From contig JAEXGR010000058.1 in NCBI GenBank assembly GCA_023450745.1, positions 1 through 63,867 of the forward strand: 63,867 bases of DNA, in the 5' to 3' direction. Position 1 is the first letter of the stretch. The number at the start of each line of letters is the position of its first letter. The stretch is from Synergistota bacterium (GTDB lineage Bacteria; Synergistota; Synergistia; Synergistales; Synergistaceae). The position numbers and the translations under genes were made by a program. Below are positions 17,414 through 23,678 of the stretch, piece after piece. The notes below the pieces were generated by a model. That model saw nothing but the letters and a program-made list of their open reading frames with translations, was not told where the DNA came from and searched no databases.

Positions 17414-18121
17414 GTGAATTTCTCTGTAGAAGCGAAGATTTTTGAATATTTTCCGGGAATGCGGCTTGTCGCCGTGGTTGCCGAGGGGCTGCGCCTTCCT
17501 GAGGACACGGAGCCTGTGACGGCGGACCTTGGCGAGGCCTGGGCGATTGCCGCCGCGGCGGCTGCCGCCTATGGAAACCCGCAGTCTCACCCTAATATCA
17601 AGCCATGGGGGGAGCGCATGAAAAAGGCGGGGGCGCCGCGTAAGGATTTTCCCTGTTCGATTGAGGCGCTGACGCGACGCGCGGGAAAGGGCGGGACGCC
17701 CTTGACCATCCACCCCTTTGTCGATTTTTATAACGCGGTGTCGCTCCGCCATCTGGTTCCCGCGGGAGGCTTTGACATCGACGCGCTGCGCGAGGGGCTG
17801 GCCCTGCGTCTTTCCCGCTCCGGCGACACCTTCACGGCGCTGGATGGCGGCGAGAGCGTCGCGGTGCCCGCGGGTGAGGTCAGTTACGCCGACGGCGGCG
17901 TCATTATCACAAGACACTTTGTTTGGAAGCAGTCCCGTCACGCAATCATCACGCCGGAGAGCAAAAATATCTTTTTTGTCTCCGAAATACTGGGCGAATT
18001 GCCGCCGGAGACGGCGCAGAACGTCTGTGAGTCCCTCTCTGAACGGCTGGTGCGCTTTTTCCGGGCCGAAGTGAGGACGGACGTTTTGGACGCCGGGCAT
18101 CGTTCGATGAGGATAAGGTAA
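17414..18121 (+). CDS. Stand-alone B3/4 domain protein
   Basis: 235-residue cytoplasmic protein matching the B3/4 domain of the phenylalanyl-tRNA synthetase beta chain as a free-standing protein (COG3382-like). Recognisable parts are the N-terminal alpha/beta segment, NPQSHPNIKPWGE, the central TIHPFVDFYNAVSLRH and the C-terminal SKNIFFVSEILG. In PheRS this fold carries the editing site that hydrolyses Tyr-tRNA-Phe; free B3/4 proteins are suspected trans-editing or amino-acid-binding factors (family knowledge, function unproven). The GTG start at 17414 has AGGAG 8 nt upstream; an earlier GTG at 17405 overlaps that SD. The paired MFS transporter might handle an amino acid analogue, which is inference. 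Confidence 0.82.
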   Translation: MNFSVEAKIFEYFPGMRLVAVVAEGLRLPEDTEPVTADLGEAWAIAAAAAAAYGNPQSHPNIKPWGERMKKAGAPRKDFPCSIEALTRRAGKGGTPLTIHPFVDFYNAVSLRHLVPAGGFDIDALREGLALRLSRSGDTFTALDGGESVAVPAGEVSYADGGVIITRHFVWKQSRHAIITPESKNIFFVSEILGELPPETAQNVCESLSERLVRFFRAEVRTDVLDAGHRSMRIR

Positions 18122-18127
18122 CTAACA

Positions 18128-18157
18128 GCTCCCCCGTACCGCTAAGGGCGGGGGAGC
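18128..18157. terminator. Hairpin between convergent genes
   Basis: GCTCCCCCG (18128-18136) pairs with CGGGGGAGC (18149-18157). The run after it is only moderately T-rich (GTCTGTTGTT). It probably ends the MFS-B3/4 message. Confidence 0.6.
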
Positions 18158-18189
18158 GTCTGTTGTTGGGGCAGATCTTTCCGGTTCCT

Positions 18190-18226
18190 GTCCCGCGTCC
18201 GGTTTTTTTACCGCCGGACGCGGGAC
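18190..18226. terminator. Second strong hairpin, end of htpG
   Basis: A perfect 13-bp stem, 18190-18202 with 18214-18226, with a T7 run inside its loop. It lies 11 nt beyond the htpG stop (minus strand). No U-tract follows the stem on either strand, so it may mainly protect the mRNA 3' end. Confidence 0.55.
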
Positions 18227-18236
18227 TCGAAGGGGG

Positions 18237-20111
18237 TTATTTCTCCAGCAGCTTGCTGACGAGGTTCGTGAACTTCTGTCCGTCCGCGACCGGTTCGCCG
18301 TCGGCGATCGCGGCGAGGCCCATCAGCACGTTCGACCAGTCCTCGGCGTTGAAGTCGTCTTTCTCTGATTCGGCGGCGATCTTTTTGATGAGGGCGTTGT
18401 CGGGGTTGATCTCCATCACGCGCTTTTCCTCCGGTACCTCCTGTCCCATGGACTTGAAGAAGTTTCTCATCTGCGGCGAGATCTCCTCGCCCTTCTGCAC
18501 GAAGCAGACCGGCGAGTCGACGAGGCGGTCGGAGAGCTTGACGTCCTCCACGAGCGAGCCGAGGGCGTCTTTGAGCTTTTTCACGAGGCCGCTCTTTTCG
18601 ATCGCGGGATCTTTCTTTTCTTCCTTCTCGCCCTCGGGCAGCATGAGGTCTTCCGCGGCGGCGGAGACGAAGTCATACTTGTCGAACTTGCGCGCGTGGT
18701 TCACCCATATTTCGTCCACCGGATCGCCGAGGAGCAGCACCTTGATGCCCTTCTTTTTGAAGGCCTCGAGCTTCGGCGAGTTTTTCAGGTTCTTGAGCGA
18801 GGAGCCGGCGAGGTAATAGATCTTGTCCTGTCCCGCCGGCATATTGATGAGGTAATCCTCAAGCGTCGTCCGGTCGCCCTCCGATACGTCGAAGAGGCAG
18901 AGCTTCATGATCTCCTCGCGGTGGCGCAGGTCGGAGATGATGCCCTCCTTAAGGACGACGCCGAAGGTCTGCCAGAACTTGCTGTAGCTGTCGGGCTGAT
19001 CCTTCTGCATCTTGCGCAGGGTGTCTAAGAGCTTCTTCACGAGGCTGTTTTTAATCTGCGCCGTCTGGCGGTCCTGCTGGAGCATTTCGCGCGAGACGTT
19101 GAGCGAGAGGTCCTCGGAGTCGACGACGCCCTTGATGAAGCGCATGTATTCAGGGATGAGCTCTTTGCAGTCGTTCATGATGAAGACGCGGCGGATGTAG
19201 AGCTGCACGCCGTGCTTGCCGTCCTGATAGAAGAGGTCCATCGGCGGGCGCGAGGGGATGAAGAGCAGCGCGCGGAATTCGCTCGTGCCCTCGGCCTTAT
19301 AATAGACGCGCTCCAGCGGGTTTTCCCAGTCATGCGAGATGTGGCGGTAGAAGTCGTTGAACTCCTCGTCGCTGATCTCCTTCTGCGGGCGGGTCCAGAG
19401 GGCCTTCATCGAATTGACGGGCTCTTCTTTTTCGCCCTCCTTCTTCTCCTTTTCCGCGTCGGTCAGATAAATGGGATAGGTGACGAAGTCGGAATATTCC
19501 TTGATGATGCCGCGCAGCGTCCATTCGGAGAGGTAATCCTTCGCAATATCGTGGTCGTCACTGGCCTTCTCGTCCTGTTTCATGTGGAGCGTGACGGCGC
19601 TCCCGTGCGTCGTGCGGCTGCCCCTGTCTATCGTGTAGGAGCCGTCGCCGGAGGATTCCCAGCGCCAGCTTTCGCTGCCGCCCGCCTTCATCGTTTCGAC
19701 GGTGACCTTGTCGGCGGCGATGAAGCTTGAGTAGAAGCCGACGCCGAACTGCCCGATGAGGTCGCTGTTGGCGCCGTTCTTGGCCTCCTGCATCGCGCGG
19801 ATGAACTCGCCCGTGCCGCTGCGCGCGATCGTGCCGAGGTAGGAGACGAGGTCGTCCCGGTCCATGCCGATGCCGTTATCGGCGAAGGTAAGCGTCCCCG
19901 CCTTTTTATCTATCGTGATGTCGATGCGTCCGTTTTTCGCGTATTCCGCAAGCTCCGGGCGGCTGAGGCTTTCGATGCGCAGCTTGTCTATCGCGTCCGA
20001 CGCGTTCGAGACCAGCTCGCGCACGAAGATATCCGGATTGGAGTAGACGGAGTTGATCATCAACTCCAGCACCTGTTTAGCCTCGCTTTGGAATTCCATC
20101 TTTTCAGCCAT
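18237..20111 (-). CDS. htpG: Hsp90 chaperone HtpG
   Basis: ATP-dependent dimeric chaperone of 624 residues. The N-terminal GHKL ATPase shows ELVSNASDAIDK, DNGIGMDRDD and GQFGVGFYSSF; the middle domain has the catalytic-arginine region (NVSREMLQQ); the C-terminal dimerisation domain is complete. ATG 20111 is preceded by GGAGGAAAT. It lies 96 nt downstream of clpB on the same strand with a terminator between them, so it has its own weak promoter (20143-20171) or depends on read-through. The pairing of clpB and htpG forms a heat-shock block. Confidence 0.97.
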   Translation of the reverse strand: MAEKMEFQSEAKQVLELMINSVYSNPDIFVRELVSNASDAIDKLRIESLSRPELAEYAKNGRIDITIDKKAGTLTFADNGIGMDRDDLVSYLGTIARSGTGEFIRAMQEAKNGANSDLIGQFGVGFYSSFIAADKVTVETMKAGGSESWRWESSGDGSYTIDRGSRTTHGSAVTLHMKQDEKASDDHDIAKDYLSEWTLRGIIKEYSDFVTYPIYLTDAEKEKKEGEKEEPVNSMKALWTRPQKEISDEEFNDFYRHISHDWENPLERVYYKAEGTSEFRALLFIPSRPPMDLFYQDGKHGVQLYIRRVFIMNDCKELIPEYMRFIKGVVDSEDLSLNVSREMLQQDRQTAQIKNSLVKKLLDTLRKMQKDQPDSYSKFWQTFGVVLKEGIISDLRHREEIMKLCLFDVSEGDRTTLEDYLINMPAGQDKIYYLAGSSLKNLKNSPKLEAFKKKGIKVLLLGDPVDEIWVNHARKFDKYDFVSAAAEDLMLPEGEKEEKKDPAIEKSGLVKKLKDALGSLVEDVKLSDRLVDSPVCFVQKGEEISPQMRNFFKSMGQEVPEEKRVMEINPDNALIKKIAAESEKDDFNAEDWSNVLMGLAAIADGEPVADGQKFTNLVSKLLEK

Positions 20112-20142
20112 AAAATTTCCTCCTTGTTGGTAGTTCGTCAGT

Positions 20143-20171
20143 ATTATAAATAAAAACCGGGTTTTTTTACA
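20143..20171 (-). promoter_or_regulatory. Possible htpG promoter
   Basis: Minus strand: TGTAAA (20171-20166), 17-nt spacer, TATAAT (20148-20143). The -35 is poor (3/6) and lies inside the clpB terminator. Confidence 0.4.
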
Positions 20172-20180
20172 CCCGGTTTA
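20152..20180 (-). terminator. Terminator between clpB and htpG
   Basis: On the minus strand AAACCGGGT (20179-20171) pairs with ACCCGGTTT (20162-20154), and a T-rich run follows. It lies 28 nt after the clpB stop. Confidence 0.8.
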
Positions 20181-20207
20181 TCTTTTTGCGAAACTCCGGC
20201 TTCTGCA

Positions 20208-22832
20208 TTAACCGGCTTTATGGTTCTCAAACCGCATGTCGAGAGCGCCGTCTTTCTCCTCCACGCGGATGGTGCCGCCGTCGCTGATCTCTCCCGCGAT
20301 GATAGCCCGCGCGATGCGCGTCTCAAGAGCCTTCTGGACGTAGCGTTTGAGCGGGCGCGCGCCGTAGATCGGGTCGTAGCCGTTCTTCGCGCAGACGTCC
20401 AGCGCCCCGTCTGTCAGCTCCAGGCTGATATTGCGGTCATGCAGCCTCAGCTCGAGCTGTCTCAGGATGAGGCGCACGATCTGGCGGATGTCCTTAAGCG
20501 TCAGCGGCTTGAAGCAGATCATCTCGTCGACGCGGTTGAGGAACTCGGGGCGGAATTTAGCGCGCATGAGCCCCATGACCTCTTCCACGGCGCCCTCGGA
20601 GAGCTCTCCCGCGCCGTCCATCGCGTCGATCAGAATCTGGGCGCCGATGTTGCTCGTCATGATGATGACGCAGTTTTTGAAGTTCACCGTGCGCCCGTGG
20701 CTGTCCGTCACGCGCCCGTCGTCAAGTATCTGCAGCATGATGTTGAAGACGTCGGGGTGCGCCTTTTCGATTTCGTCAAAGAGCACGACGGAGTAGGGAT
20801 GGCGGCGTACCGCCTCGGTGAGCTGTCCGCCCTCCTCGTAGCCGATATATCCCGGAGGCGCTCCCACAAGGCGGGAGACGGAGTGTTTCTCCATATATTC
20901 GGACATGTCGATGCGCACGATGTTGTCCTCGGAATCGAAGAGCGACTCGGCGAGGGCCCTTGCCAGCTCCGTCTTGCCGACGCCGGTGGGGCCGAGGAAG
21001 ATGAAGGAGCCAATTGGACGCTTGGGGTCCTTGATGCCGGAACGCGCGCGCAGCACGGCGTCCGCGACGAGGCTGACGGCCTCGTCCTGCCCGACGACGC
21101 GCTCGTGCAGCACCGTGTCCAAGTGCAGCAGCTTTTCGCGTTCGCCCTCCATGAGGCGGGTGACGGGGATGCCGGTCCATTTGGCGACAATCTCCGCGAT
21201 CTCCTCTTCGGTGACCTCTTCACGCAGCAGCTTCGGCCCGCCGTTTTCAATGCCGCTGAGGTTCTCTTCCTCGACCTTGAGGTCGGCCTCGAGCTTGTTG
21301 AGCGTGCCGTAGCGGAGCTGAGCGGCGAGGTTGAGGTCGTAATTGCGCTCCGCCTCGTCTATCTGGTGGCGCACCTTTTCGATCTCCTCGCGCATCGAGC
21401 GTATCTTGACGATGTTCTCTTTTTCGACCTCGTACTGCGCCCGCAGGGTGTTGGCGTGTTCCTTCGCGTCCGCGAGCTCCTTCTGGAGGCTCTCCAGGCG
21501 TTCCCTGCTGCCCTTGTCCTTTTCCAGTTTCAGCGCCGCCTCTTCGATCTCCAGCTGCATCACGCGGCGGTTTACCGAGTCAAGGTCGGTCGGCAGGGAA
21601 TCAATGTCCGTGCGTATCATCGCGCAGGCTTCGTCTATGAGGTCGATGGCCTTGTCGGGGAGAAACCTGTCGGAGATGTAGCGGTTTGAGAGCGTCGCCG
21701 CCGCGACGAGCGCGCTGTCCTGAATCCTTACGCCGTGGTGCACTTGGAAACGCTCTTTGAGGCCGCGCAGGATGGATATTGTATCCTCCACGCTGGGCGG
21801 GTCCACCATAACGGGCTGGAAACGCCTCTCAAGAGCGGCGTCCTTTTCGATATACTGGCGGTATTCCTCCAGCGTCGTCGCGCCGATGCAGTGCAGCTCG
21901 CCGCGCGCAAGCAATGGCTTGAGCATGTTGCCGGCGTCGAGCGCGCCGTCCGTCTTGCCCGCGCCGACGATGGTGTGCAGCTCGTCGATGAAGAGGATGA
22001 TGCGCCCCTCGCTCTTCTTGACCTCGTCAAGGACGGCTTTCAGCCGTTCCTCGAATTCGCCGCGAAACTTGGCTCCGGCGATGAGGGAGCCCATGTCGAG
22101 CGCGAAGATGATGCGGTCCTTGAGGTTTTCCGGCACGTCGCCGCGCATGATGCGGATCGCAAGCCCCTCGGCGATGGCTGTTTTGCCGACTCCCGGCTCG
22201 CCGATCAGGACGGGATTGTTCTTCGTTTTGCGGCTCAGGATGCGGATGGTACGGCGTATCTCCTCGTCGCGTCCGATGACGGGGTCGAGCTTGTTATCGC
22301 GCGCGGCCTTCACGAGGTCGCGGCCGTATTTTTCCAGGGCGTCGTAGGTATCCTCGGGGTTGTCGCTCGTGACGCGCTGATTGCCGCGCACCTCGGAGAG
22401 GGTCTTAAGGAACTTGTCCGGAGTGACGCCGAAGGTCTCGAATATCCGGCCGAGCGGCGCGCCCTTAGTCTCGTAAAGTATCGCGAGAAACAGGTGCTCG
22501 ACGGAGATATATTCGTCCTTCAGGCCGTTCGCCTCGTCCTCCGCCCTGACGAGAATCTTCGAAAGGCGCTGGGAGACGTAGATCTTGCCCGTCTCCTGCC
22601 CCGCGCCGGATACGCGCGGTTTCTTGTTTAGCTCGTTCTCGACGGCACCCGCGAGACTCTCCACCGGGACGTTCATTTTATCGAAAAGACGCGGGATCAG
22701 CCCGTTCTCCTGCCGCAGCAGCGCGAGCGTCAGATTTTCGGCGTCCACCTCCTGATGCCCGTGGCGTACGGCGATGTTTTGCGCCTCGTAGAAGGCTTCC
22801 TGTGATTTCTGTGTAAGTTTATTCATATCCAT
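20208..22832 (-). CDS. clpB: Disaggregase ClpB
   Basis: Hexameric AAA+ disaggregase that works with DnaK. Its 874 residues carry all domains: the Clp N domain (1-~145), the first AAA with Walker A GEPGVGKT and IDELHTIVGAG, the long coiled-coil M domain (~405-530), and the second AAA with GPTGVGKT and MSEYMEKHSVSRL. The start is ATG 22832; an SD-like GGGAGGG lies ~10 nt upstream. An in-frame ATG two codons later is the alternative. The promoter region has a distinctive repeat operator (22874-22913). The presence of the M domain separates it from ClpA and ClpC. Confidence 0.97.
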   Translation of the reverse strand: MDMNKLTQKSQEAFYEAQNIAVRHGHQEVDAENLTLALLRQENGLIPRLFDKMNVPVESLAGAVENELNKKPRVSGAGQETGKIYVSQRLSKILVRAEDEANGLKDEYISVEHLFLAILYETKGAPLGRIFETFGVTPDKFLKTLSEVRGNQRVTSDNPEDTYDALEKYGRDLVKAARDNKLDPVIGRDEEIRRTIRILSRKTKNNPVLIGEPGVGKTAIAEGLAIRIMRGDVPENLKDRIIFALDMGSLIAGAKFRGEFEERLKAVLDEVKKSEGRIILFIDELHTIVGAGKTDGALDAGNMLKPLLARGELHCIGATTLEEYRQYIEKDAALERRFQPVMVDPPSVEDTISILRGLKERFQVHHGVRIQDSALVAAATLSNRYISDRFLPDKAIDLIDEACAMIRTDIDSLPTDLDSVNRRVMQLEIEEAALKLEKDKGSRERLESLQKELADAKEHANTLRAQYEVEKENIVKIRSMREEIEKVRHQIDEAERNYDLNLAAQLRYGTLNKLEADLKVEEENLSGIENGGPKLLREEVTEEEIAEIVAKWTGIPVTRLMEGEREKLLHLDTVLHERVVGQDEAVSLVADAVLRARSGIKDPKRPIGSFIFLGPTGVGKTELARALAESLFDSEDNIVRIDMSEYMEKHSVSRLVGAPPGYIGYEEGGQLTEAVRRHPYSVVLFDEIEKAHPDVFNIMLQILDDGRVTDSHGRTVNFKNCVIIMTSNIGAQILIDAMDGAGELSEGAVEEVMGLMRAKFRPEFLNRVDEMICFKPLTLKDIRQIVRLILRQLELRLHDRNISLELTDGALDVCAKNGYDPIYGARPLKRYVQKALETRIARAIIAGEISDGGTIRVEEKDGALDMRFENHKAG

Positions 22833-22873
22833 AGTTATACGTCCCTCCCGGGAAAACTAAATTTAACCAATAC

Positions 22874-22913
22874 TGATGTTACTGAGATATTATAATACAT
22901 CAAGTAACATCAA
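22874..22913. promoter_or_regulatory. Putative heat-shock operator over the clpB promoter
   Basis: TGATGTTACT (22874-22883) and AGTAACATCA (22903-22912) form a perfect 10-bp inverted repeat with a 19-bp spacer that contains the -10 box. In addition, heptads ACATCAA at 22897-22903 and 22907-22913 form a direct repeat with the 3-bp spacer GTA. Heptad-3-heptad spacing is the CtsR operator layout, but the heptad differs from the CtsR consensus (GGTCAAA), and it is not a CIRCE element. Confidence 0.55.
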
Positions 22914-22917
22914 ACAA
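22889..22917 (-). promoter_or_regulatory. clpB promoter
   Basis: Minus strand: TTGTTT (22917-22912), 17-nt spacer, TATAAT (22894-22889). The spacer and -10 are covered by the repeat operator. Confidence 0.6.
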
Positions 22918-23015
22918 TAGGTTTTTTGGTAGTTTCGCGAGAATTTTTTCTAAGCATTTTTCACCAAAGAGCAAATTGCCCATTTTATAATTTTGTCCCG
23001 CCTGCTTAATATTAT

Positions 23016-23024
23016 TGTTATAAT
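23016..23024 (+). promoter_or_regulatory. Upstream cspA promoter (extended -10)
   Basis: TGTTATAAT with the extended TG element. It would give a ~150-nt 5' leader, as is typical of cold-shock mRNAs. Confidence 0.45.
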
Positions 23025-23097
23025 ATTTTGCCGGTTCAGATATATTACTTAGTTTCATGAAAAATAGCTAAATAAGCTGAAAATTAAGTAAATGACC

Positions 23098-23124
23098 TTG
23101 ACAAGCTGTGCATTAAAGTATAAG
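23098..23124 (+). promoter_or_regulatory. Proximal cspA promoter
   Basis: A perfect TTGACA at 23098-23103 with TATAAG at 23119-23124; the spacer is short at 15 nt. The leader would be ~50 nt. Confidence 0.55.
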
Positions 23125-23180
23125 GTATGAAAGTCGGCGCAAGCTGATGCTATAAATATTTCCTGTTGGGAGGCAACACC

Positions 23181-23384
23181 TTGAAAAGCAACGGCACAGT
23201 AAAATGGTTTAACGCAACGAAGGGTTATGGATTCATCACGACTGACGAAGGCAACGATGTATTTGTCCACTTCAGCGCTATCCAGGGCGATGGTTTCAAA
23301 ACGCTTGATGAAGGTCAGAAAGTGAGCTTCGAGATCACTCAGGGCAGCAAGGGCCCCCAGGCTTCCGACGTAGAAAAAATCTAA
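23181..23384 (+). CDS. Cold-shock protein, CspA family
   Basis: 67-residue single OB-fold RNA chaperone. RNP1 (KGYGFITTD) and RNP2 (VFVHFSAI) are both intact, as is the entry motif GTVKWFN. The TTG start at 23181 has GGGAGGC 7 nt upstream; reading from the earlier TTG would begin inside the SD itself. It has its own promoter(s), a long A+T-rich leader and a terminator, so it is monocistronic. Which csp paralogue this is cannot be told from sequence alone. The location between clpB/htpG and lon-like genes puts cold and heat stress functions side by side. Confidence 0.95.
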   Translation: MKSNGTVKWFNATKGYGFITTDEGNDVFVHFSAIQGDGFKTLDEGQKVSFEITQGSKGPQASDVEKI

Positions 23385-23441
23385 CTTCAGCAGTATTTCT
23401 TTATATTATATCAATTATTTTATAAAAGAAATCGAGATCGA

Positions 23442-23478
23442 AAAGGAGAGCAGCTTTGGTTGTTCTCCTTTGTTTTTC
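23442..23478 (+). terminator. cspA terminator
   Basis: AAAGGAGAGCA (23442-23452) pairs with TGTTCTCCTTT (23461-23471, one G-U), followed by GTTTTTC. Confidence 0.85.
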
Positions 23479-23549
23479 TTTCTATACGCACTTTTCCGTA
23501 AAGATATCAATAACTTTCTGCAGTTAAGGCTTAATGATAAAATTTCCCT

Positions 23550-23578
23550 TTGACTAATATTAACATTTGTTATAGATT
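23550..23578 (+). promoter_or_regulatory. Promoter of the Lon-like operon
   Basis: TTGACT (23550-23555), 17-nt spacer, TAGATT (23573-23578). The leader then runs ~95 nt and contains a GC-rich stem (23588-23637). Confidence 0.55.
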
Positions 23579-23587
23579 AGGCATGTT

Positions 23588-23637
23588 GCGGCGCCTGCCA
23601 CGCGCGTTACGGCCGACCGCCGGCCGCTGGCAGCCGC
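23588..23637 (+). repeat. GC-rich stem-loop in the Lon-like gene leader
   Basis: GCGGC and TGCCA (23588-23592, 23596-23600) pair with TGGCAGCCGC (23628-23637), leaving a 3-nt bulge; an inner GGCC/GGCC pair is possible. It ends 41 nt before the start codon and has no U-tract. Confidence 0.5.
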
Positions 23638-23678
23638 TTCTTAAAAACTTAAAATCGAAAATGATCAGGAGGAGCTTA

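Larger units (their letters stand above)
22918..23165. other. A+T-rich divergent region and cspA leader
   Basis: A markedly A+T-rich island in a G+C-rich genome. It lies between the clpB promoter and cspA, holds no gene, and carries two candidate cspA promoters (23016-23024 and 23098-23124). CAAGCTG occurs twice, in CAAGCTGTGC (23102-23111) and CAAGCTGATGC (~23139). Confidence 0.6.

Noticed and set aside
22874..22913. CIRCE element at clpB
   Set aside because: The repeat is TGATGTTACT/AGTAACATCA, not TTAGCACTC-N9-GAGTGCTAA.
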